Source: Diplonema papillatum (lineage: Eukaryota > Euglenozoa > Diplonemea > Diplonemida > Diplonemidae). From it: DNA of 64,000 nucleotides. Both the position numbers and the translations under genes were made by a program. The notes beneath the pieces are model-generated. The model was not told the DNA's origin, made no database searches, and was given only the letters and a program-made list of their open reading frames with translations. The stretch covers positions 1 through 64,000 of the forward strand of contig JAPJBO010000973.1 of NCBI GenBank assembly GCA_030068145.1, given 5' to 3'. Shown here piece by piece: positions 26,307 through 37,188 of this stretch (its first letter is position 1; each line of letters opens with the position of its first letter).

Positions 26307-29300
26307 CTACCTTTTTTTGGCCGGCGGCCTCGGGCTGATGGCTTGCGCGTGCTGCTGCTGCAGAGCCGCGAGTGCCCTCCTCTTCTCAGCGAGCAACTCG
26401 CGGGGGTGCGCCGGGGGACAATGTCCGGGCACAGCCCCCAGGATGGTTTGCATTCGAGACCGTTGCTCGCCGGCCCTGTGTGTGGTGGAGGTTTTGTTGA
26501 ATTATTCTTAAGTTTTACTTGTTAGTTGTCGACAACTTGTTCGTGTTGAGGTGTCATTCAGATGTAAATCTAAAGCTGTCCATGTCGAATTTTGTTAAGC
26601 ATTGAGTTCACACGCACACTCACTCTCACACTCACACAGCGTGGTCGTACTTTCGTGAAGGAGGCACCACGTTAAAACGGGTCCGCAACATCACACACAC
26701 ATAGAGGGGTAGCACTAACTCCCTCACTCACACTCACACTCACACTCACACTCTCTCACTCGCTCACACTCACACTCTCTCACTCACACTCTCTCACTCA
26801 CACTCACACTCACACTCACACTCACACTCTCTCACTCACTCTTCCTCACACTCACTCACTCACACTCACACTCACACTCACACTCTCTCAATCACTCACA
26901 CTCACACTCACACTCTCTCACTCACTCACACTCACACTCACGCTCACACTCACACTCTCTCACTCACTCACTCACTCACACTCACACTCTCTCACTCACA
27001 CTCACACTCTCTCACTCACTCTTCCTCACACTCACTCACTCACACTCACACTCACACTCACACTCTCTCAATCACTCACACTCACACTCACACTCTCTCA
27101 CTCACTCACTCACTCACACTCACACTCACACTCTCTCACTCACACTCACACTCTCTCACTCACTCTTCCTCACACTCACTCACTCACACTCACACTCACA
27201 CTCACACTCTCTCAATCACTCACACTCACACTCACACTCTCTCACTCACTCACACTCACACTCACACTCACACTCTCTCAATCACTCACACTCACACTCA
27301 CACTCTCTCACTCACTCACACTCACACTCTCTCACTCACTCACACTCACACTCACGCTCACACTCACACTCTCTCACTCACACTCTCACTCACTCACACT
27401 CACACTCACACTCACACTCACACTCTCTCACTCACTCTTCCTCACACTCACTCACTCACACTCACACTCACACTCACACTCTCTCAATCACTCACACTCA
27501 CACTCACACTCTCTCACTCACTCACACTCACACTCACGCTCACACTCACACTCTCTCACTCACTCACTCACTCACACTCACACTCACACTCTCTCACTCA
27601 CACTCACACTCTCTCACTCACTCTTCCTCACACTCACTCACTCACACTCACACTCACACTCACACTCTCTCAATCACTCACACTCACACTCACACTCTCT
27701 CACTCACTCACTCACTCACACTCACACTCACACTCTCTCACTCACTCTTCCTCACACTCACTCACTCACACTCACACTCACACTCACACTCTCTCAATCA
27801 CTCACACTCACACTCACACTCTCTCACTCACTCACACTCACACTCACACTCTCTCACTCACTCACTCACTCACACTCACACTCACACTCTCTCACTCACT
27901 CTTCCTCACACTCACTCACTCACACTCACACTCACACTCACACTCACACTCACACTCACACTCACACTCACACTCTCTCACTCACTCACACTCACACTCA
28001 CACTCTCTCACTCACACTCACACTCTCTCACTCACTCACACTCACACTCACACTCACACTCTCTCAATCACTCACACTCACACTCACACTCTCTCACTCA
28101 CTCACACTCACACTCTCTCACTCACTCACACTCACACTCACGCTCACACTCACACTCTCTCACTCACACTCTCTCACTCACACTCACACTCACACTCACA
28201 CTCACACTCTCTCACTCACTCTTCCTCACACTCACTCACTCACACTCACACTCACACTCACACTCTCTCAATCACTCACACTCACACTCACACTCTCTCA
28301 CTCACTCACACTCACACTCACACTCTCTCACTCACTCACTCACTCACACTCACACTCACACTCTCTCACTCACTCTTCCTCACACTCACTCACTCACACT
28401 CACACTCACACTCACACTCTCTCAATCACTCACACTCACACTCACACTCTCTCACTCACTCACACTCACACTCACACTCTCTCACTCACTCACTCACTCA
28501 CACTCACACTCACACTCTCTCACTCACTCTTCCTCACACTCACTCACTCACACTCACACTCACACTCACACTCACACTCACACTCACACTCTCTCACTCA
28601 CTCACACTCACACTCACACTCTCTCACTCACTCACTCACTCACACTCACACTCACACTCTCTCACTCACTCTTCCTCACACTCACTCACTCACACTCACA
28701 CTCACACTCACACTCTCTCAATCACTCACACTCACACTCACACTCTCTCACTCACTCACACTCACACTCACACTCTCTCACTCACTCACTCACTCACACT
28801 CACACTCACACTCTCTCACTCACTCTTCCTCACACTCACTCACTCACACTCACACTCACACTCACACTCACACTCACACTCACACTCTCTCACTCACTCA
28901 CACTCACACTCACACTCTCTCACTCACACTCACACTCTCTCACTCACTCACACTCACGCTCACACTCACACTCTCTCAATCACTCACACTCACACTCACA
29001 CTCTCTCACTCACTCACACTCACACTCTCTCACTCACTCACACTCACACTCACGCTCACACTCACACTCTCTCACTCACACTCTCTCACTCACACTCACA
29101 CTCACACTCACACTCACACTCTCTCACTCACTCTTCCTCACACTCACTCACTCACACTCACACTCACACTCACACTCTCTCAATCACTCACACTCACACT
29201 CACACTCTCTCACTCACTCACACTCACACTCTCTCACTCACTCACACTCACACTCACACTCACACTCACACTCTCTCACTCACTCACACTCACACTCACG

Positions 29301-32300
29301 CTCACACTCACACTCTCTCACTCACTCACACTCACACTCACACTCTCTCACTCACTCTTCCTCACACTCACTCACTCACACTCACACTCACACTCTCTCA
29401 ATCACTCACACTCACACTCACACTCTCTCACTCACTCACACTCACACTCACGCTCACACTCACACTCTCTCACTCACTCACACTCACACTCACACTCTCT
29501 CACTCACTCACACTCACACTCTCTCACTCACTCACACTCACGCTCACACTCACACTCTCTCACTCACTCACACTCACACTCTCTCACTCACTCTCACTCA
29601 CACTCTCTCACTCGCTCACTCACTCACTCACTCACTCATACTAGCTTGCTTGCGCACTATCGCAAACCAACCCTCCAACTCACACTTGCACCACGCACAA
29701 GTCAACAAAGTTGAAACTGATGCACACCTGTGGGCCGACGGGTGCCCTACCTTCGGAGAGGTGGCAACCGGAAGATCCGGGTTGGCGCATTCGGGGGCGG
29801 CCTCCTTCGGCGCCGGGGCCGGGCGGAGCGGCGGCGACACGACGCTGCGCGGCGGCTGGTGCAGGTCGCCGAATTCGCTCCGGACGGCCCGCTGCTTCTC
29901 GAGCCGCGCCTCGGCCAGCGACCGGAGCACGGCCTCCGGCGCCGCCGCCGGTGGCCCGCCGGCGGGCGCCGCGCTCGACGCGGTCGCCTTCAAAAAACTG
30001 CCCACGCACTCCGGCGGCGCGGCGCCGTCAAGGCCGCCCGCCTTGACCAGCTGCGCCACGTAGTGCACGGGAGGCAGGTCGGCGGCTCCGCGGGTGAGCC
30101 ACGAGCGGATCCTGTCCTTGACGATGTCGGTGTCCAGGGCTTGCGCCACGGTCATGCGCTTCTTCGGGCTCCGGTGCAGCAGGGAGCTGACTAGCTGCCG
30201 GATGCCCAGGCTGTACGAGGTGCTCGGCTTCGCGTATACACCATTCACGATGTTCGCTGACAGCGACCGCATGTCCTTCCCTGTAAACGGGTGGCTCAGC
30301 GTCAGCATCTCGCACAGCACCACGCCCAGCGCCCACGCGTCGACCTGGATGTCGTACGGCTGCCGCAGGACGAGCTCCGGGGCTAAGTAGTAAGGCGTGC
30401 CTGTATGAGAGAGGAGTTTTGATTATCTTCGCTTTTTCTCGTCTCTTTGCGTTAGTGGCATGAGAGAGGAGTTTTGATTATCTTCGCTTAGTGATGAGAG
30501 AGGAGTTTTGATTATCTTCGCTTTTTCTCGTCTCTTTGCGTTCGTGGCATGAGAGAGGAGTTTTGATTATCTTCGCTTTTTCACGTCTTGTTGCGTTAGT
30601 GGTATGAGAGAGGAGTTTTGATTATCTTCGCTTTTTCTCGTCTCGTTGCGTTAGTGGCATGAGAGAGGAGTTTTGATTATCTTCGCTTTTTCACGTCTTG
30701 TTGTGTGAGTGGTATGAGAGAGGAGTTTTGAGTATCTTCGCTTTTTCTCGTCTCGTTGCGTTAGTGATGAGAGAGGAGTTTTGATTATCTTCGCTTTTTC
30801 ACGTCTCGTTGCGTTAGTGGTATGAGAGAGGAGTTTTGAATATCTTCGCTTTTTCTCGTCTCTTTGCGTTAGTGGCATGAGAGAGGAGTTTTGATTATCT
30901 TCGCTTTTTCACGTCTTGTTGCGTTTAGTGGTATACTCGTTTGACAGAGTGAGCCGATGCTTCTCATCCCACCTTTAAGAAACACGGCTGAGTCACGCAT
31001 GCTCCTCAGGTCAACGACGACAACACCAAAGACCAGCAGAAAAACGGATCTGGCGCTTCCTTTGTTTGTGCGCACTTACGGTCTCTACTTACTTTGTCTG
31101 ATAATCCCCCGCGTGCGCACTTCCTTCAAACCTGTTTTGTTCATCTAACGGGAGTGAGGATAGTACGCCGCCATCGATCTGTTTTTGTTCTTGACAAATT
31201 GCATTTGTTAGACACGAAAAGTCACGAAGCGCGGCAAGCAGGCGAACGAAGCAACGCACAGGAGTGTTCGCGAAGATACACTCGGCAATATCCGAGGAGC
31301 ATGCCTTTGGTTCGCAGATACCGGACTCGATGGCAATGGTGATGCTGTTGCCGATGATAATGACTTCGCCCCGCTCAAAGAGCTGCCTCCGCACGCTCTT
31401 GGGCGCTTTCTTGCCGGCCGTAGAAGTCCGCAGGCGCGTCTCTGCCCTCTCTCTCAGACGGTGCCGATGTCATACATGTAACCCCCGACAAATCTGTCGG
31501 GGGAAATCGGGGATCCGATGGATCAGCAGAAATCGGGGGGAAATCGGGGGAAATCGGGGGTATTTATAGTTGGACTCTACCTGTCTGCAAGGCAAAGAGA
31601 TGGGAAAACAAGTGCATACATCGCATTAAATAACTATTTCGACGTGTTTCGAAACTGGGATACTCTCAGAACACTTTTTCTCCGGCTATTTCTCACGGGC
31701 CATGACACCTACTCACCAAGTCCGACTCCTCTGAAGATGTCTCATGGCACTCAACCATCTTCTCGCGAATCTCACCTGCGACATCGCCGTTCACCATCAG
31801 TCGCGCATTGCGATGATCTCCGGCTTCAACCGGCGGCGTCTTTTATTCTCTCCGAGTATGTTCAGTGTACCTGAAGGCCGAATCCACGTGTGTGACGGTC
31901 GGTGAAAGCTTGAGACACATTTTAGCGAAGCACTGCAGTGCCGGAAGCTCCCCCGTGTAGGATGCCCACTAGTCGTGGGCTGTACCGCGGGTGCTTGTCA
32001 GCGTAGCACTGCCGGCCCACTGCACAAACTGCCCGGACACCTCTTCTGACCGGCCGGCGAAGCTCGCGGCAAACAGAGCACACATTGCCTCGATAGAGGC
32101 ACCGTCTGGTTCGCTCAACGAGGACTATTACTGGGTGAAGGAACCGAAGACTGATGAAGATGTCGAAATTCGGGTGCTCTGTTTTGGCCCTCTTCAGGGT
32201 TTTTCTGGGTATGCATGGCTGGCTGTCGAAGATAACAACATCTTCATCAAAGCCGCCGCCTGTTTAGCCAGTCCCGGATTTCCTTGTTCTTCAGCAGAAA

Positions 32301-32933
32301 GCCGTTGGCTGAACAAAACTCCGCATGCTGCTTCACCACCTCGGAAGCCGAGGCACGTCTTGTGCGACCCTCGTATAGTAGGATGCCAACTCCTAATTTT
32401 TTAGTACCCAACAATGCATTGTTAACACGAAAAAACGTACCAACGAAGGTGTGCGCCTTGTCCCAGGTGTTTCCCAGCGAGCGGGAGATGCCGAAGTCTG
32501 CGAGCTTCAAGGTGTGGTCCTTGGAGATGAGGATGTTCTGGGACTTGAGGTCTCGGTGCAGGATGTGCTGCTTACCTGCGTGGCGGATGGCTAGCGCGAT
32601 CTGGATGAACCAGTCAAGGACCCTCGATTCCTTCCACAACCGACCCCGCGATTTCGCTACTTTTGAGCACAAGTCGCCGTTTTCCGCGTACTCCATCGCA
32701 ATCATCAAGTTGTCCGTCTTCGACGTCCAGCTGTTGATGTACTTGACGATGTTCGGATGCTGGACAGAACGAAGCAGCCGCGCCTCCGTGTGCGCTTGGC
32801 TCCGCTCCTTTCGGTTCATCCTCGACAAATTGACCTGCTTCAGCACCGCCAGCGATCCGTCTGGCCCTGTCGCCAAGTGGCAAACACCCATGTTCCCCCG
32901 TCCAAGCTCGCGGACCTTGGTGTAGTCTTCCAT
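26307..32933 (-). CDS. NIMA-related protein kinase NEK-A, three exons, complete
   Basis: A serine/threonine kinase of the NEK family (cell-cycle and ciliary kinases). The exons 32441-32933, 29728-30400 and 26307-26475 join in phases 1 and 2 to 444 residues ending in TAG. The ATG choice follows NEK-B, which begins the same way (MEDYTK / MEGYNK). Exon 1 carries the glycine loop GRGNMG, Lys32, Glu50, the HRD loop at 126-128 and the DFG motif at 146-148. The intron splits the glycine of VG|TPYYLAPE, the NEK activation segment. Exon 2 finishes the C-lobe (DAWALGVVLCEML) and adds a linker. Exon 3 supplies a tail, CPPAHPRELLAEKRRALAAL, shared with NEK-B. All catalytic residues are present. Intron 1 contains a 55-bp tandem array and intron 2 a 3-kb satellite. 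Whether such introns splice efficiently cannot be judged here. Confidence 0.9.
26607..29637. repeat. 3-kb CACTCA/CTCTCTCACT satellite with ~150-bp higher-order period, in NEK-A intron 2
   Basis: The array is built from cactcacactc, ctctctcactcac and ctcaatcac blocks. The marker ctcttcctcacactcactca recurs about 14 times, often about 150 bases apart and sometimes at double that spacing. It begins about 90 bp downstream of the exon 2 donor and ends about 130 bp before the exon 3 acceptor. On the transcribed strand it reads as GTGAGT/GTGTGAG, so it is saturated with sequences resembling a 5' splice site. Confidence 0.95.
30404..30935. repeat. Ten ~55-bp tandem repeats ending at the NEK-A exon 2 acceptor
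   Basis: The unit contains gagagaggagttttgattat, cttcgctttttctcgtct and tgcgttagtgg. Starts fall near 30406, 30462, 30496, 30551, 30608, 30662, 30717, 30772, 30827 and 30880. On the transcribed strand each unit offers a CACTAACGC stretch (branch-point-like) followed by a CTCCTCTCTCAT pyrimidine tract. Only the last unit has the ACAG that makes the real acceptor. Confidence 0.9.
31200..31445 (-). CDS. Unassigned coding-like segment inside NEK-A intron 1
   Basis: One minus frame reads KKAPKSVRRQLFERGEVIII then GNSITIAIESGICEPK, with codon use like the genuine exons nearby. It could be an exon of an unknown gene or a transposon remnant. I recognise no family, and the start and end are approximate. 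Confidence 0.25.
31450..32250. other. NEK-A intron 1, no gene seen
   Basis: Contains a small hairpin cccccgacaaatctgtcggg at 31482 and a repeated aaatcggggg motif (31506-31560). Otherwise unremarkable. Confidence 0.4.
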
Positions 32934-33213
32934 TATCCTCTGGTACGTGTGTGTGTTTTCTTTGGGTACGATCCCGATCCCGTATCGGCGTGCGGATTGG
33001 CGTCTTTCGACCTGTTTTGTTTGTTTGGCTCGACGCAGCACATACTTTTAGAGTGAAAGTTGGCTTAAACCCCCGGGGTTTTAAAGTTTCCGGGTGGTTC
33101 GGCAATATGAGAAAGATATCCTGTATGCCCTGCGTGTACTTACGGAGTGGCGGTTACACGAGGTAAAAGTATTGTTGTTCATCGTTGCTGGTTTCGGCCA
33201 TTATCCACGTTCC

Positions 33214-33960
33214 TTACTTACGGTACTCCATCGCAATCATCGAGTTGTCCGTCTTCGACGTCCAGCTGCTGATGTACTTGACGATGTTCGGATGCTGGAC
33301 AGAACGAAGCAGCCGCGCCTCCGTGTGCGCTTGGCTCCGCTCCTTTCGGTTCATCCTCGACAAATTGACCTGCTTCAGCACCGCCAGCGATCCGTCTGGC
33401 CCTGTCGCCAAGTGGCAAACACCCATGTTCCCCCGTCCAAGCTCGCGGACCTTGGTGTAGTCTTCCATTATCCTCTGGTACTTGTGTGTGTTTTCTTTGG
33501 GTACAATTCCGATCCCGTATCGGCGTACGGATTGGCGTCTTTCGACCTGCTTTGTTTGTTTGGCTCGACGCAGCACATACTTTTAGAGTGAATTGGCTTA
33601 AACCCCCGGGGTTTTAAAGTTTCCGGGTGGTTCGGCAATATGAGAAAGATATCCTGTATGCCCTGCGGGTACTTACGGAGTGGCGGTTACACGAGGTAAA
33701 AGTATTGTTGTTCATCGTTGGTGGTTTCGGCCATTATCCACGTTCCATACATACGGTACTCCATCGCAACAGAACGAAGCAGCCGCGCCTCCGTGTGCGC
33801 TTGGCTTCGCTCCTTTGGGTTCATCCTCGACGACCTGCTTCAGCACCGCCGGCGATCCGTCTGGCCCTGTCGCCAAGTAGCAAACACCCATGTTCCCCCG
33901 TCCAAGCTCGCGGACCTCCGGTGCTTGTGTGTGTTTTCTTTGGGTACGATTCCGATGGCG
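33214..33960 (-). pseudogene. Two partial copies of NEK-A exon 1 in tandem
   Basis: Copy 2 (start codon at 33468) repeats NEK-A residues 1 to about 82 almost unchanged, then leaves the kinase at MEY and enters the upstream flank. Copy 3 (about 33770-33945) keeps only fragments with deletions. The repeat period is 535 bp and includes 5' flank such as gggtggttcggcaatatgag. The copies lack the HRD and DFG motifs, so they cannot encode active kinases. Confidence 0.85.
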
Positions 33961-34511
33961 GCAGTCCAGCGGTTGGTTAGCGGATCGTCGTGCGTCGATT
34001 TAACACGCTCAGCAACGAATTTCAACGCCGGCGGCCTTCGTAGAGCGGAATCTTCTAAAAAGTCTTTTAAGCTGGGCAGCCCTTGCGGGTAGGCCTCCAG
34101 AATACTAGAGACTGCGTTGTGGATTGTGTCGTCTTCCATCAGGACGTATCGAGCGGTCGCCGCGCGCTGGCACAGCCTGCGTTGTGGATTGTGTCGTCTT
34201 CCATCAGGACGTATCGAGCGGTCGCCGCGCGCTGGCACAGCCTGCGTTGTACTCGAGTCCTGTTCGTTCGGCATCACCGCCCGGCGTACGATTGCTTGGA
34301 ATAGATCCACCGCCCCACGTACTCGCTCTAGCGCCTGGAGAGTCGACCCTTTGGTCGCGGTGCGGGATGCTGTCTCCCGGATCTTCCTCAGCACGCCTCT
34401 CGACTCCATGTGCTGTACAGCCCTTTTCACGAACCGGGTTGGAGCGTCAAGCTGCAGGAAAGCCTCCCTCTCGTGCACGCAGACCGCCGGTATCCTGCCC
34501 TCCACGTACAT
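33961..34511 (-). CDS. Unassigned ORF with an internal 65-bp tandem duplication
   Basis: The minus frame runs from MYVEGRIPAVCVHERE to AERVKSTHDDPL and then into the damaged kinase copy. A 65-bp segment (34119-34183) is repeated exactly at 34184-34248, which shifts frame between copies, so the present reading frame is partly accidental. The segment SSILEAYPQGLPSLKDFLED resembles DALPEYPQGVSFFQRAAV in a minus frame at about 56930-57030. No known domain was recognised. Confidence 0.3.
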
Positions 34512-34654
34512 GTGCTCTACGTCTAAGAGGGCCCCTGGTAGAAGGGCCTCCGAAGCAGCCCCGTCTGCCCGATTTATTCTTTTTTCACCACGGTGTTGTC
34601 TGCACCTCGTTCTTCGTCTCAGGTTTCGCTCTTGAACGCATACCGGGGGGAAAT

Positions 34655-34760
34655 CTTAGTTTAATGTTTAGGCAGAGCACTGCCTCTCATGCATGGTTGA
34701 TGCTAGCATCAAGTCTTCTTCGAGGAAGATGTCGTTTAGGAAAGGGATGCAAGATAGAAA
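34655..34760. repeat. Second copy of the short repeat at 26140-26245
   Basis: It matches over about 105 bases with few changes. Confidence 0.6.
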
Positions 34761-35109
34761 GTGGTAAAAGGGTAGTGTACGGCTCCCAAAGTGGGGTATG
34801 AAACCTTGAGGGACTAGCCCCTGTGTTTTTTTTTTTTTTTTTTTTTCACCGCGGTGTTGTGTGTACCTCGTTCTTCGTCTCATGTTTCGCTCTTGGGGAT
34901 GCCGCTCGTGTCAACCCAGCAGCTACCCTCTGGGCAACCGCCCAAAACACGCTGTGCAACCGCCTTCTGACGATCGTGGTGTTGTTTGTACCTAATGTGC
35001 CGCGTACTCGAAGAAAACAAACCCGAAAAGCAAACGGAAGCCAGAAAGACTGCCGGGAGAAGAAAGAACATCCGAGAAAGGCACGAGCGAGGTCGTTCTT
35101 CCGCGAGCC

Positions 35110-35155
35110 TCCTCATTATAAGCACCCGCTTCGAAGGAAATACTCGAGGAGGCCG
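35110..35155 (-). mobile_element. MITE-like family A/B terminal fragment
   Basis: Reads cattataagcacccgcttcg then aaggaaatactcgaggaggc, which is the reversed shared tail plus the inverted-repeat end. The rest of the element is absent. Confidence 0.55.
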
Positions 35156-35655
35156 TGGTGCGCCGCGTTAACGGCGGGCGATTCGATGCAGTTCCAGGGG
35201 GATGGACCGGCCCCGGCGCCCGGAACGAAACGGATCTGCCTGGATAAGATGCCGGTCGCCAGAAGCGGCACGGCCCCGCCGTCTACCCCCCCCCGAGTAA
35301 TACGACCTAAAGGGGTGGGGTCAAATAATAACACCTGTGTTGATATTCGCTTTGTGGAATACAAAAAGGTTTTAGGTAACCGAACAGTAGCAGGATCAAA
35401 TAGTGGTAGTGTTTTTTAGACAACCAGACGCGTGTCGAATAACTGTTGTTATTCGACCCCTCCTCCTTTACAAAAAGGCTTGCATTCAAAACAAAAATGA
35501 AAGGGGGGAACAGGGCGGGGGACAAAAAATAAAGCAACAAAGGAAGTAAGAAAGCTTCGTTTCACGAACTCGGACGGGGGGGGAAATGTTTCTTGGGGGG
35601 GGTGAAGATCAGATTCCGAGAAAAAAGGGCCTTTTAAAGGCCTCTGAGGGTACGG

Positions 35656-36036
35656 GTGGGAAGAGGATCACGCAGATATATTCGAGGGGTCCAGAGGGAA
35701 GCAAGTCATCCAGAGGACAATTACGACTCCAGTGCTGCATTTCGACTCAAAATAGTCGTACCCGACTTGTCGCATTATCTCTCCGAGATGATGCTCAACA
35801 GCTCTCGAAACGAGAGTCTCAAGCCGAAGCCGTTTGTCGCTGGAAACGTGAACAATCCAACCCTTAGACAATTCTACTTGTCTAGGTTAGGAAGAGTCGA
35901 CACCGAAGGATCAAAAAGCAACGTCGCTATGAACGCTTGGCTGCCACAAGCCAGTTATCCCTGGTGTGGTATTTTTTCTGTCACGGATGAGCTACGACAC
36001 AAGCAGGAGCGAGATAGTAAGTTGGCAAAAGCGTGA
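35656..36036 (+). CDS. Unassigned ORF, about 126 codons
   Basis: The plus frame is of balanced composition, unlike the simple-sequence frames around it: for example SHYLSEMMLNSSRNESLKP, then NVNNPTLRQFYLSRLGRV. No signal peptide, membrane segment or known motif is clear. It may be an isolated exon or a remnant. It is the only plus-strand frame between the two kinases that looks protein-like. Confidence 0.25.
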   Translation: MGRGSRRYIRGVQREASHPEDNYDSSAAFRLKIVVPDLSHYLSEMMLNSSRNESLKPKPFVAGNVNNPTLRQFYLSRLGRVDTEGSKSNVAMNAWLPQASYPWCGIFSVTDELRHKQERDSKLAKA

Positions 36037-36039
36037 ATT

Positions 36040-37188
36040 GCGTGAGCAGAACAAACACGACAGTGGAGCAAGAAGACTCGGGTTGGGCACAAGCCTGTCC
36101 CGATCGCATCTTATTTCCCGCGCAAAAGAATAACGGAAATGGAAGAAGACGCATAGCAAGGTGGTTAATGGATAAAACGTAGTGTTTCGAGGGAGAGAAC
36201 TTTGGTTTCAGCGTCTTTGGTAGTGTCAATGGTCGGACAGAATCTTCTAAGACCTATGGGTCGTGTGCCGACAAATTGTCGTGACCTTTACTATTTAGGT
36301 AGATTTTTTACAAACCATCAATTTGGTGATCGGGCAGAACGCTGCCTCCCATGCTATTACTAAGTCTTCCTCGCGCAAAATGAGATAAAGGGGGAAACAG
36401 GGCTTACGCTCCGTTTTCGGCCTCAGAGAGAATACGTGTGGTCCACATGTGGGCGCTCAAGGTTCGAGGGAAAAAAACCCTTTCCCCCTATGTGCGGCGG
36501 GCTAAAAAGTATAGCCCCACTGCTGGACTTGGCGACACCTGGCTGTGCGGCCTTGGCGACTTGTGGGGACTCCCCTGCATGTGGACCAACCTGTGGCAAG
36601 CACAGTGTGGGGGAAATAAATCAAAAACCACATGTGGTACCTGTGGATCCACACGTGGAAGCACGTGGGGGAACATTTCCGGAGTTGGGGCTTCTTGGAG
36701 ACCCGCCCCCGGCAACCCCGACTGTCCAATCACGGTCGCGAAAGGTTTGTGCCCTATAGTGATTGGCCCTCACGAAACCTTATACACAACACGGCTACAA
36801 CATAGGTGTCCACTCAGCCATCACAGGGCCCCAGATCTCTGACACAGCTGCCACCCAGAAGGCCGCAGCCGGAACCTTCGCAATGAAGGCACGCGCAGCT
36901 GAGTGTATGAAGGGGGTACTATTAAGGGAAAAATCCAAAAAGAACTAGCGTGTGGAAATCCACACGTTCCACACATGGAGCGTAAGCCCTGGGGGAAACG
37001 ACAATAAGAACGCGCACCACGCACTGTTGCCGCGGTTTCTTTAAGCTGGTCTACCCGTTTCTTTTTTTTTTTTTTAGAGTTAAAGTTCGCTTGAAATACC
37101 GGGGTTTTAGGGTCTCCGTGTGACCGTTCATGAATGGGTTCTCTTAGAGCAAGAAAGGGCTTTGTGGTTTTTGAGGACTAACCGTACG
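36040..37188. other. No gene seen
   Basis: A patch at 36425-36670 is rich in cacatgtgg / cacgtgg words. Frames here are short and unrecognised. Confidence 0.4.

Noticed and set aside
30404..30935. Regular repeats as a CRISPR array
   Set aside because: The units are contiguous tandem repeats without unique spacers, inside a eukaryotic intron.
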